Assembly (NCBI GenBank): GCA_014529385.2
Contig: CM043953.1
Span: 80,032,338-80,096,337, forward strand
Direction: 5' to 3'
Source: Adiantum capillus-veneris
Taxonomy: Eukaryota; Streptophyta; Polypodiopsida; Polypodiales; Pteridaceae
DNA length: 64,000 nucleotides
Shown here piece by piece: positions 35,119 to 47,689 of the stretch. Every line of letters starts with the position of its first letter. Positions within the stretch are counted from its first letter, which is position 1. Under the pieces are notes generated by a model that searched no databases, was not told the DNA's origin, and saw only the letters and a list, made by a program, of their open reading frames with translations. Position numbers and translations under genes: made by a program.

Positions 35119-35261
35119 GAATGGTCTTCCCAGAATGATGTCATAGTTGTTATTTTCCCAAAGTCAACAACAACAAAAGTGTGTTCATATTCAATGCCAC
35201 AAGAAGTAACAAGTACTTTTTCTAGCAGTCCTAGGGGCTTTTCCTTGTGTCCGTCTGCAAG

Positions 35262-37106
35262 TTACACGGTCATTCGTGTGGATATCAAGGCAGGTTTTCC
35301 CCATTTTTTCCAAACCTCTTTGGTTGCAATGGCCACACCAGTTCCACTGTCAAGGATTGCCATGGTTTTTACACCATTGAATTCCAAAGGAAGTGTGGTG
35401 TTTCCATCTTCTCCCTCGTAATACTCGCCTACCTTGTTTAATGGAACTAGCCTAGTATTTAGTTGAGGCATTTCAAGCTCTTTGATGCCTTCCTCGATTT
35501 GAGTCATTGGGGTTTTTACACCAAATTTCTCTAGACATTTACTCACATTAGCCCACATGTTTGGTCTTATTCTGAGCAACTCGGCTAACATTATTGTACA
35601 GGTGACTGGGGTAGATAGAATATCTACTAGCCCCTTTGAATCGATGGCCTTGTTGGGAGATAGTCTCTGTGATGGGACTGCAACCACATCTGACTTGGTC
35701 TCGTACTCTCCCATGTAGGACGCTAGTGTTCTGAGCGAATGGGGTTGACTATCCATAGATTGTACATATCCTTTCTCGCCCCAATACGATTGCACGTCTA
35801 GATTCATTTGAGATCCAGTCTCAAATTCCTGTATTGGTGGTAGAAACACTCCTCGTTCATCACTAGTCTTTTCTACTCGTCTTCTTAGGTCATCGGATTC
35901 ATTGGCCTCTCTGACTTGTTTCCACAATTCGTCAAGACCATCTACCTCTTTACAATCCTCAGGTATAGCTTGGTGAAATCCCTCGGAAGAGTTATCCGTG
36001 GTATTCAGTACTATCCTTGGTTCTAATGCTGGGTATTTGAGGTTTGGTCTGTGCTCATGACTAGAATCTGGCTCTTTTAGTTCCTGGTTTGGTGGGATTA
36101 CTTGTGCAGGCATGACACGGATCACATCCTCATGTTTTGCAACTGGTGGTTCTAGTAAAGCTTGGGCTGTTTGAATCATTTTCTTGCACAGTTCAAACCT
36201 TTGCTTTTCTAGTTCCGCATAGGGATATGTCATCCACCTGTGTTCTTGGGTTTGGTTGTTTTTGAGCCTTTCATCATAGGCTTTCAAGAGGGAATTAAAT
36301 GTCTCATTAACCTTCTCTGCCAACACAGATCCTCCTGAACTAGCACTTCTCAGTTTCTCATCCGTGGATGGTTCTTTTAGAGGTTTAACCATTTGTGTAA
36401 GGGAAGGTGCCTCCTTTTTCTCATGTTTTTTTATCTTCTCCTCAGCTTCGGTAAGCTTTTCAGCTAGGGATTTTTGCTCTCGTTCCCTGCGTGCTTTCAT
36501 CCTAGTCTTTCTAGCTTTCCAACTATTTCGTTTGCTCTTGGTTTTCTGACTAGATGCGTTTGTCTTTGGTCCATCATCTGTCTTTGGACTCGTGTCACTT
36601 TCTGTGTTCTTTGTCTCTAGATTCTCATCAGCTTTCTTTTGAGCTTGTGCTCTCGTAACTACTTGAACTGGTACAACATTTTCATTTTCTGAGCTACTAG
36701 GTAGCTGAACAATCCCTGATACATTTGTCATGATTTTCCTGATTTGGTTTGGTTTTTTCGAGCAATCAGGGATCAAGTGAGTGATGCCACACTCAAGACA
36801 ATAGGCATTTACTTCAGTGATCTCCGTATGAGGACATTGTTTAACCAAGTGGTTGTCACGACTTTTGTGACAATCTGTCTTTGGTTGAGGAGATTCTTTT
36901 AGCATTTCCTCTTGGCTATAAGCAAGCTTTGACCTAGATAAGCCGCTATTTGCAATGAATTGCAATGTCCTTTCGTCCATTTCATACCTTCTTTCTTTCG
37001 ACTGAAACCCAGGAGGTGGAGGTTGTACCGGCCTCACCACTCCATGTGTTTCTCTCACATTTTGTTGCTCCGAAGGGTAGTACCCACTTTGGTTGCTATA
37101 CCACAT
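35262..37106 (-). pseudogene. Gag C-terminus, linker and retropepsin, family B
   Basis: The 614-aa frame begins in the Pro/Gln-rich Gag tail, with CLECGITHLIPDC (CX2CX3HX4C knuckle) and a second knuckle that has lost one Cys (CHKSRDNHLVKQC). A Lys/Arg-rich stretch follows (RKTRMKARREREQKSLAEKL), then a Glu-rich linker, and at the end MAILDSGTGVAIATKEVW, a retropepsin active site with DSG. The frame stops just after the active site by a frameshift near 35262. Confidence 0.8.
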
Positions 37107-37118
37107 TGTAGCTGATAC

Positions 37119-38102
37119 TCATGTTGGTTTATTTGATGCTTCCATCATTGGCATGTATCTCATGTCTACCTGCATTCTAGCACCTGGCAGCAGAGGTTGT
37201 TGTCCTAAGACAAGCTGTGGCCTTAAAACTCCTACTAGTCCTGGCACATTCCCCGTAATGTATCTAGGTGGAGTAGGTGCTTCTGGAACAGGTTGTACAT
37301 ACCTCTCCCTAGCATTTTCCATGCTATAATAGCACTCTTCCCCCGTATGGTTCGTCCATTTTCTCTCAATTTCACACCACTTCGGCTCTCCCGAATCAGA
37401 CCTTACAAGAGGAATCAACCTCTTGACCAAGTCGTCGATAAGCTTTTCTTGATCAATAGGTGCCGTTGGCTTGGCAATGGATTCACTTATCTGTGAAACA
37501 CTGTGTTGAGAGGATGTGTCATCTCCTTGACTCTTTAAGTCCTTTTCTTTGTATGCCTCACAATTATCCACTAGATAAAGAGCTTCTTTGATCAACTCGT
37601 TTAGCGTCATCCTCCTTATCATATGCAGATCCTTATGAAGGCTCGCGTGTCTCATTCCCTGGATAAAGATCAGCATCAGTCGTGCTTGCGTAGGTAATTC
37701 CGCTCTCGAACAGAGCTTAACATATCTCTTGAGCCGTAACGATGCTTTGCGTACTGATTCATTCTCTTTCTGTTTGAATCTATGGATTTGTGAGACCGTG
37801 TTGTGAGCAATGCCTTTTGGCGAGAATTCTTCAATAAACTCCTCAAACAGCTCATCTAGGGTCTCAAAATCCCATTTTTCCACCGAGTCGAACCATGTAG
37901 CTGCATTATCTTCTAGAGTCAATCCAAATCCCGCAAATTGTGTCGCAAAATTTGAAACTTCCTCTGCTCTAATCACTCTTCTAAAAGCCGTTACGTGATC
38001 TCTCGGATCTTCATCTCCGGAGTATTTTCTGTTTATCCATTTTTGGACTTGGGATGGTCTAACTCGTCGATTGTCTACAAGTCTAACCAGAGACTCTCCC
38101 AA
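37119..38102 (-). pseudogene. Gag core, family B
   Basis: The frame contains the retrotransposon Gag fold: WINRKYSGDEDPRDHVTAFR, ATWFDSVEKWDFETLDELFE, KQKENESVRKASLRLKRYVK and MRRMTLNELIKEALYLVDNC-like wording. It corresponds to the KHIEVFEQICDSLGE core of element A but is clearly diverged. An upstream part, 38103-38565, continues the N-terminus in other frames. Confidence 0.8.
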
Positions 38103-38565
38103 TTTCTCTCGTTATCGCTCTTGAAGGGAATCGTGGTGGATCTCTTCTTGGAACTCCTATAGGAATTCTCGTGTTTGGTGGAGGCATTTGTGGTCCTTCA
38201 TTGGCCAAATATCCACCTCTTTCTAGTATAGTTTGTGGATTTGTGCTTTCTACAACTCTGTATTCTCATCCATACTTGTCGACAACTATAGATCTCCATT
38301 GACAGTCGACTCCGTATGTGTAGACATATAAGAGCTTGTAATCCATTATCTCTTCTAGGTATGGATCTGAGCACCTATAAAGATTGACCTCATTGTCGTC
38401 AATGTATCTATATAGCCCTTCACTCTCATGACCAATCATCCAAACTCTCTCAACAAGATGGGTCTTTATCAATTGCAAGTTTGGAAGATCCATCGTGGGA
38501 GGATATTCCTCTAACGTCGAGATCTCCAAGCTTGTGTAAGCTGCATTTGAATCTAGGGTAGACAC
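38103..38565 (-). pseudogene. Gag N-terminus, family B
   Basis: From MSTLDSNAAYTSLEISTLEE the frame gives an acidic N-terminal segment, ending at VVDKYG before a stop; a second stretch with PQMPPPNTRIPIGVPRRDPP follows to the Gag core frame. One stop and one frameshift separate the parts. Confidence 0.55.
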
Positions 38566-38998
38566 GATTTCTGGGCTTAAGAGCTTTTGCTTGGTTCAAG
38601 TAGACTTATTCCACTGTGTTCAAGTTCTTTGGTTAGGGAAAAGTCGAAACTATGTCCAAAACCGCAACCGTTTCGTCACAATTCTCGCAAATTGTCGCTT
38701 TCAGACACCGTTGACTTTCGGATGAATTTTGAGGCCTCAAATGATGTTTTTTTCAAAATCAAACTAAATAGTTGCCGTTGGCATGCATTTAGTTCATGTT
38801 TTGCTCTAAGATCTGTAGAGCCGCTCTCAGGCTATATTTTGATATAAAAACTTTTCCAATCCGATACTGTTTGTGAAATTTATGGCCAAAACAGCAGTTT
38901 AGACTGGTCTAAATGAGTCCAAATTCAATTTTGAAAAAAGATTTGGGATCTCTGTGACACTGTGAACACTTCTGTATGGTCAAAAGTACAGTTGGTGT

Positions 38999-39231
38999 CG
39001 GTCCAATAGGAAAAGGGTAAGAGTGATCGCTGATGAGAGACACACTCTAACTCGAACATTCAAGGGATTAGTTGGCTAAGCATGGGTGCCCAAGTGTGAA
39101 TGGGGCGAGCTCATATAAAATTCAACTAAACCTAAAATTCACTCATTCTCTCATTTGTGCAATTGAAGAGTGCTCTTGCTCCATCTCCATCTTCTTCTTC
39201 TTCATCTCCTTATGTGTGTGTGTGTGTGTGT

Positions 39232-39309
<78 letters not shown>

Positions 39310-39542
39310 TCGAGCATTGCGACAGCACGATGGTGGCGAGGTAGTTGAGCGCGGCGTAGCGGCGTCTCCCTCTTCTTCGCGACGAGGAATCCTCCACGAA
39401 GTAAGCGTAGAGCGGTGAGTGACACACCATCGTCATCTTTGAGCTTACTAGTTTAGGCTCATTGTGTGCTTGGAGGCATTTGTGGCTCACACACGGTGTA
39501 TCGGCAAGTTCCTTGCATTGACACGTGCGGCATACGCGCACA
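38999..39542 (+). repeat. 5' LTR of element A copy 2, 5' truncated
   Basis: The first ~93 bases present in other copies (TGTTAACCCTCACGG to CTTGTCG) are missing; homology starts at GGTCCAATAGG. A TATAAAA box lies at 39114-39120. A (GT)n and long (GA)n block (39212-39302) lies downstream, in what should be the transcribed leader. The LTR ends CA just before the primer site. Confidence 0.85.
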
Positions 39543-39546
39543 TTTT

Positions 39547-39564
39547 TGGCGCCGCTGCCGGGGA
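39547..39564 (+). promoter_or_regulatory. tRNA-Asp primer binding site, copy 2
   Basis: TGGCGCCGCTGCCGGGGA complements plant tRNA-Asp 3' end with one mismatch (C for T). It sits four bases after the LTR. Confidence 0.9.
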
Positions 39565-40320
39565 ATGCCATACACTAAGTTTGAATGGCACTCTGTGCTT
39601 CTTTTGTGGTTCAATTTCAATTGTAGGAAAGGTAAGGAAGGAGGGTGTGTGTGTTGAGAAGAAGGATTTTGTGTTATACTGTGTTTTTTTTTTGTTAATG
39701 GAGTTTTCAAAGGTACTGTGTTTATTCTTTGTGTATTAAGGTTGTTAGTTTTCTTTGTTAATGGAGTTTTCAAAGGTACTATGTTTATTCTCTGTGTATT
39801 AAGGTTGTTAGTTTTCTGTGTACAGTAAGTAGGAAGTAGATCTGTGAGAGCTAATAGAGTGTGTTAGTGTGTAACAGTAGGTGTGTTAGTTAGAAGTAGG
39901 TAGATAGAGTGTGTGTGTGCTCTCGCGCAGGCCGCGATGACCTTATCAAAAAAATAAAAAAAATAAAAAAAAGTTTTAAAAAAGTTAAAGGTGGAACCGG
40001 GATCAGGAATATCTCCAAGACCCAAGCCCAAGCTCACGCTCAGGCCTAGGCCTCAGTCGCCTTTTAAAATTACAAATTTTAGCTTCACAAGTAGCTAAAA
40101 ATCGATTTTTTGAGGACCAACGGAACTTCAGATGCCCAAAAATTGTGTTGTAAAGCACACAACGACCCTCTAAGTGATACGCTCGTTTCAAGCTATCACA
40201 CATTTTAATCAAAAAAATCAAACATTAAAAAACATTAAAAACGTAAAAAACACGAGCGAAAACGAACGCTTAAAAAAGGTAAGCGGTTAACCTTCGAGGT
40301 TATTCGCCGACGCTTGTAGG
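39565..40320 (+). other. Element A leader with tandem repeats
   Basis: This untranslated leader contains a tandem pair of about 63 bases near 39695-39820 (TTAATGGAGTTTTCAAAGG ... AAGGTTGTTAGTTTTC), which is also duplicated in copy 1. The shared duplication shows the repeat belongs to the element. Confidence 0.7.
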
Positions 40321-42815
40321 GTGCCAAAGGCACATGCATCTGCGCTCTGGTCCTGTGCTAGAGACGGAGCAACTAGAGAGCATTTCGACTTACGCGAGTT
40401 CTCAATATCCACCTACTTTAGGTTCCGGACCCTCGGCAGGGGGACCCAAGGTAGTACAAACCAAGACCCCAACATAGTGGCGAGTGACTCTTCCTCTGAC
40501 TACGAAGTCATGGAGGGTTTCCCAATGCCTAATCCCGATAGCTCAAGCCAAGACATGCATGCCATGGGCCCGCAGTCCGGGCCGAGCATGCTGAAGGAAA
40601 CCTTTAGTAGAGCCACTCGCTTCGAACATGGAGCTAATGATGTAAATGAGGGGGGTGGGGAAGTAAATTTTCCATTCGTGACCAACGTAGACCCTATACG
40701 TTAGACAATGTGCACGTGAATAATTCATTCACTGCACCTCCTGAATCTTCAGAGTTATTTCCCTCTGAGGTCATATTACCCGATGGTAGAAGCCTTGCCG
40801 AAGTGCAAGAGGTTGAGCAATATATCCTTGCAACAAGGGAAAAGGAAGTTGAGAGCTTACGTAAGGCGAAGCAACGAAGAGAGTTAAAATCGAAAGGACC
40901 TATGCCAATATCTTTGCTAAGAGAGCAATCGAGTGCTTCTGACTTAGCAACCGCTAAGGGCCAACCCCTAGAAAGCAACATTGCATCTAGCTCAAAGGAC
41001 ACCCCTAGCACCTCAATCCTAGATGGAGTGTTCCTAAATGAGAACTGGGAGTACGAACTACAAACGAAAACTTTGACCGACCTATACTCCGGTCACGCCT
41101 ATCACGTGGGTTGGTTAGATGTCCTACAATCCACAATGGGCGCTACTAGTGTGGAGGATCAACAACAAAGAGTTTGTGAGGTCATCCATAGGGTCATTGA
41201 GTTAGAGAGACAGAACAAGGGGATCAACATGCCTTCAACGGGTCTCATGAGATTCTTGGATACAGGAAAGGCTAAACAACTGACCTTATCGCAAATGGAG
41301 ACTCCCTCGGTAAGTCCGATGGATCCTCCATATGTTGTTTCGCCAGGGGTCTCAGTGCAATCTGAGCCCACAAGTGATAGCTTCACCTTTCCAAGTCTAG
41401 CTCATCCTTCCCTTGATGACACCACAGCTACCATGCCTACCCCAATGATGGGCATGCCGGGAAACACGCCATGGACCTCATTTGTTAGCAAAGCACCGCT
41501 ACATGGTAGCTCAATGCCTGCAAGAACAGTACCTACAAGTGTGTACCAATCGTATGCACCTATGGGTCATCGTACTCATGTAGTCCCTACCCCTCCCATT
41601 GTTTTACCTACCTATGCTCCACAACCACAACACCCAAGTTCTTATTTCCATGGAACTATACCGGCTAGCGTTAGCATGTCATATCCGACGTCTACTATGC
41701 CTAGGGCCACACATATGAACTTTGGACCACCACATGGCACAACATCGTACCCAACGTGGAACCCAAGGGCTTCCTATGCGCCAAGCCCGATGCCAATACC
41801 TACTCCACATGTAGTCTCTGCAGCACCTCCACCCACGGTGCCTGCTCACTTAGGTGACTTGGCAACATTTTCTTAAGCTATCGGTCCATCTATTGCTCAA
41901 AATATGCGTAGCGCGCCTGATAGAGAGCCTAGAAGTAAGGCAGTACAAATAGCCAAGCTTACACAAAAATTTAGTGGAGACAGGGATGTGAGAAAGCATA
42001 TCGAAGTGTTTGAACAAATATGCGATTCTCTAGGAGAACACAATGACCTGCATAAGAGTAATGCTTTAAGCCTAACCTTCAGTGGAAATCCTGGAGATTG
42101 GTATAGAACCCTAAAGGTGGAAGAAAAAAAGATTTACCCTACTCTTAGGATACTATTCTTGAAAGAATACATACGAGAGGGAGTGCTTTGGGGTGTAGCC
42201 TCTCAGCTCCAGAAAGCCCAACGAGAGGAAGGATAGTTGGTGAGAGACTTTATAAGTCGCTTGAAGCATTTGAATTCTTGTTGTAATTCAAATGTGCGCT
42301 TTAACAATAACCAATTGCTTGATAGATTCATTAGGGGGTTACGACATGAGGATATCTACAATGGCCTAGTCATTAGAGGTATCACCACTTGGGAAGCAGT
42401 CACCACCAGTGCGATCCAATTGGAGGATAATTTAATGATTCAAGGAGAAAGAGTGTCTGTTGAGCCTAAATCTATTAGCTCGCAAGCATCAGGGCATCAA
42501 CCAATGACCCTAAAGCCTATTGCTAAGGAGCCAAAGATATCTGAGATGACTTTAGCAGACCACACCAAGGCTATTCAAGAAAGTCTTAGAGACAATTGTG
42601 CTCTGCAGAACAATCATATGTATCCAAGAAGGGAGCAACAATGGTGCTCAGTATGCTATGGACCACATAGTACTAGTGAATGCCCTACTTTTAGAGTAAA
42701 ATTCAATGGGAATTGCAATGCACGTGGAAGGTATGGTCATCAAGCTAAGGATTGCATAGTATGTAAGCGCGCGATGGCCAATAGACCAACCTTAGCATGG
42801 ACAGACACACCTTGA
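40321..42815 (+). pseudogene. Gag polyprotein, copy 2
   Basis: Three successive frames (to 40704, 40710-41876, 41904-42815) give one Gag. It has a Ser-rich N-terminus (MEGFPMPNPDSSSQDMHAM), a coiled segment, a Pro/Thr/Met-rich linker, the Gag core (RKHIEVFEQICDSLGEHNDL to WEAVTTSAIQLEDNLMIQ) and the start of the zinc-knuckle cluster (CSVCYGPHSTSEC). Compared with copy 1 the breaks are a small indel near 40700, TAA at 41874, GAG-to-TAG at 42234 and CGA-to-TGA at 42813. Another knuckle, CNARGRYGHQAKDC, has lost a Cys relative to copy 1. Confidence 0.85.
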
Positions 42816-43301
42816 GTGCCTGCATTGATGCCGGCCCCACCTCTTGAACAAACAGCACAACACATGGTCCCTAGGGCCCAAAATGTTGTTCAAACAACAC
42901 CTTTACCACCTCCAGTGCTAGGACCGCAACCACCACATCCGAGAATCACTTCTGTGAATCAAGTGGGTTGTGAGTCATCTTTTTCTTGTTTGGAAGGCTG
43001 TGAGGAAGATATAGATCCTAATATTGCCTATGGGATGGATGTGCTTGAGGAAAGTCCACAATACTACATGGAGGACTATTGGGGACAAGTCAAACCTGTA
43101 TATCAAGTAGCTCCTCTTGCGGCAAGAGGCCAAAATATCAATTACACTGCTAAGAGACCACCTCTTCAATGCTATGAGTGTGGAGGTCCACATCGTGTAG
43201 CCGAGTGTCCTATTAGGCTACAAAAGAAATCCACACTAATGCAAACCAATCAAGCGAGCACGATACTCATGTGTAATCGATGTGGCATAGATCACCTGAC
43301 T
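42816..43301 (+). pseudogene. Gag zinc-knuckle tail, cut by insertion
   Basis: Homologous to 16485-15990 of copy 1, it carries CYECGGPHRVAEC and CNRCGIDHL before homology ends within the last knuckle at about 43301. Beyond lies foreign DNA until 47690. Confidence 0.8.
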
Positions 43302-43375
43302 CTACCAAGTAAATAATACAACGTCCATCGTAGGTGATATGGTGGCCGTGAGCCGTGAGGGTTAACATTGGTATA
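43302..43375 (-). repeat. Reversed first 74 bp of element A LTR
   Basis: On the minus strand it reads TGTTAACCCTCACGGCTCA through GGTAGAGTCAGG, matching the outer end of the element A LTR. It joins the Gag remnant of copy 2 directly. Confidence 0.85.
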
Positions 43376-43491
43376 CTTGTCAACCGTGAGTTTTAGGTTA
43401 TCTCACAACCAAGGGGTTTTGGTGTATACATAACCTGGTGCTATGATAGTAAACCCCCCTTGAACAAATAGGGTGTAGGTCAAAAAATTTT

Positions 43492-43503
43492 GCTCTGATA
43501 CCA
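43492..43503 (-). promoter_or_regulatory. Initiator tRNA-Met primer binding site
   Basis: TGGTATCAGAGC on the minus strand is a perfect complement of the initiator tRNA-Met 3' end. An LTR edge TGTTGGG begins at 43505. The corresponding interior is only about 115 bases long before the reversed LTR fragment. Confidence 0.7.
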
Positions 43504-43577
43504 GTGTTGGGTGCCGGTTATGGTGGGTGATGGCGTGGACAGGCCATGGCGAGGTGCAGGTGCAAAAAACGAGAGAA

Positions 43578-44939
<1,362 letters not shown>

Positions 44940-46620
44940 ATCCGTAACAATTAACTTGGATAAGCCATGCAATTATCAAAAATTTGTCACATGATGGGAT
45001 TTGATAGTCCTTTTGACAAGAATGAAGTAAGTTTGTTTACTAAACATGTCTATCATTGTCCATATATATTTATTTCCATGAATTGACTCTGGATTCAAAA
45101 TATGAATCCATAGGTGTACTTTATCATGGAGCTGTGGAATTGGAAAAGTTTGCAATGACCTAGTTTGTGACATTCCTCTGTGATACTTTTAATATGTCAT
45201 GTGGTTAGAGACACATTCTTGTGTGTCATTCTCCATAAAAATCCAATAGAAATATATTTCAATGTATTGATTGACAATTAATATACCATGAAGGAAATGC
45301 ATAATTCTATCACTACATTCTTTCTCAAATCTCTTGTAATGCATAACATCGAACCGTGACAAAGATAACCTTCTCATCAAAAGAATGAATCTTGTGTCTT
45401 TTTGGTTTGCTATGCGGTCATGACATAGGTAAATCTTGTATCAAGCAGCATATGCATCACCATAAGGGTAGGATCATTATGATATGCTATGGATATTATA
45501 TTAACACATGGTTGTTTAGATAGAGGATCCATATTAGATGTGCTTCCATTTTCCTTGATAAGAATATAAGTTGTAATGGAAATAGAGCTGCAAACTCGTT
45601 GCAAAAGAACCAAAGTCCACCTCATTTTCTTGTTAATTAGCTTTGGTTGGGTCATGAAATACTTGATGCTTTGATGATCCAACTTGATGATGAACAAAGC
45701 ACCCAAGAAACAGTGCTCATAAGAGTCTAGGACATGCATAATTGTTAAAATCTTATTTTCATAGATTCCCATTATCTGTTCCTCATTATGTAATAGTACC
45801 TCTCATAGCCCATGGCATGCTCTTTTTGTAGAAGAGCTACTCCTAGACAATCTTCACGTGTCATAATGGACCTCATATGTCTTTGAGAGGTTGAGAAACA
45901 CTAAAAAAATTTGTGAGTGATTAGCATTTTTTAAAGCATTGTAGATGTTTCATTTTGCTTAGCTATCCATTTGAATTTAACTTCCTTTTTAGTTAGATCA
46001 TGAGTTTTACCATCTATAGTAGAAAAATTTTAATGATTCATTGAAATTTTGAGAAGATGCCAATAAATCTCTTTAATTCATGCAGATCTTTGCTAATACC
46101 ATTTTTCTATCACCGTAAAGTTTCTTTAGATCCATACAAATTCCATCCGAGAGATGATATGGCCTAAGCATTGAATCTTTCTCAACAAGAACTCACACTC
46201 CTACATTTGGCTCAACTCCTTATAGTGCCTAAAATTTTACTTAATAAATGCTCATATGCCCTTCTAATGGCTTAAAGAGGACTATCATATCCTCAAAGAA
46301 TTATCATGTAAGCCATATGTTTCAAAAAATTTGCTCCCATCATTTTAATGAATGTAGAGGGAGAATTTGAGAGTTCAAAGGCATGCTTATACACTCATCT
46401 AGATAGAATGTGGTTGTCTTATGTATTCTTTGAAGACCATGCGATTGTTTGATAGCCACCTTAAAGGTATATTTACTGAAATATGTAGAACCTTGTAGCT
46501 TTTCAAAGAGACCCTCAATCCTTGGGAATGGAAAATTTTTCTTGACTATGATACCATCAAGTGATGATAGTTCATAAAGATACAATATGTGAGAAGGGAA
46601 AGAGTTTGATCTTATCAACG
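44940..46620 (-). pseudogene. Degenerate gypsy pol (RT, RNase H, integrase)
   Basis: On the minus strand, from right to left: NFPFPRIEGLFEKLQGSTYF from RT (46340-46618), an RNase H block with YENKILTIMHVLDSYEHCFL, LDHQSIKYFMTQPKL and DPLSKQP (45410-45772), and an integrase block with LQTFPIPQLHDKVHLWIHI and WTMIDMFSKQTYFI (44976-45173). The order is right for gypsy pol but there are many stops and frameshifts, so this is an old copy. Confidence 0.75.
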
Positions 46621-46710
46621 CTTTTTTATGTGCTCATATAGTTGCACCATAGTCTCCTCTTGTTTCGCAAAAGTCACTCTATAGGGTGGCTTACTGGAAG
46701 GAGAACTATC

Positions 46711-46990
46711 TCGAAATAGCTCTGCCTAATTCTATTCCTCTTGACTTATTGGAGGCAACTCACCAAGAATATAGTCAACTAGTTATCAATCCTATTAAGA
46801 AATAGCTCGAAATAGCTCTGCCTAATTCTATTCCTCTTGACTTATTGGAGGCAACTCACCAAGAATATAGTCAACTAGTTATCATTCCTATTAAGAAATA
46901 GCTCTACTTAATGATATTCCTATTGACTGATTAGAGGCAACTCACCAATAATAGAGTTTTAGTCATCATTCCTATTAAGAATAGCTTGAA
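46711..46990. repeat. Three tandem copies of an 86-96 bp unit
   Basis: Units start at GAAATAGCTCT near 46713, 46809 and 46895. The first two are nearly identical; the third is diverged and shorter. Each contains TTGACTTATTGGAGGCAACTC or a variant. Confidence 0.9.
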
Positions 46991-47689
46991 ATATATTTGT
47001 TCAGAGGGTCGGTCATAGAGTGAGATAGATTCTTAAGATTCCTTCACAAATACATACAAATAGAGTTCTTTCTTGACTAATCAAAAGCTTTCTACGATAC
47101 AAATGGTATACTATTCCCTTGTTCACTAACTTAGAGCTTCACCTATTGACCTTTACATTGAAATGTTATAACTCTATGGGGTACTTCAGTTTGGTAGCCA
47201 TATGGTGATACCAATGTGCATCTAAAATGACATCTTCATACTTTACAGGTGATACAAAGAAGTCCGTGGTCTACATACTTTTGAATGTGGAGGTTGTCTA
47301 TTGCAGCCAATAGACAACCTTTGGTCCACTTTTTCACCTCCAAAGCCCGATCTATATTCAAAACAATGTGATCGCTTTGAATCTAAAATTTACTTGATCA
47401 AAGAGAAAACCTCTTTATACTTGGAAAACTTGTACCAAATCCATTGTGATAATGCCATATCTAAATATGAAAAATAGCAACCTCACTCCTCTTTAAAAAT
47501 GTTAGAAAATTACTGACAAACATGCCACAAAAACACTCTAAGGTCGGATCTCAAAACTGAAGCTTTGATACAATGTGAGAAGTGGCAATGGAAGATGGAT
47601 AGATATGGCTGAAAATAGAAAAAACAAGTGCACAATCCCTTAGATTTGACGGCAAATAGCAGCAACCTCCAAATATGGAACCTTTGAAA
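46991..47689. other. Unassigned right part of mosaic insert
   Basis: No domain is recognisable. Homology to element A resumes exactly at 47690 (GCCCAATGTCC). Confidence 0.3.

Larger units (their letters stand above)
33632..38565 (-). mobile_element. Gypsy family B: gag-protease element without RT/integrase
   Basis: Right to left it carries Gag, zinc knuckles, a charged linker, a retropepsin and a long W-x-P-K repeat region. RT, RNase H and integrase are absent. The Gag core, PR and the region after PR are collinear with element A, so the two are related families. LTRs could not be delimited; the right edge is cut by the copy 2 LTR of element A at 38999. Confidence 0.75.

Noticed and set aside
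39143-39571. Frames with long SLSLSL or RERERE runs in the LTR
   Set aside because: They arise from the (GA)n microsatellite in the LTR.
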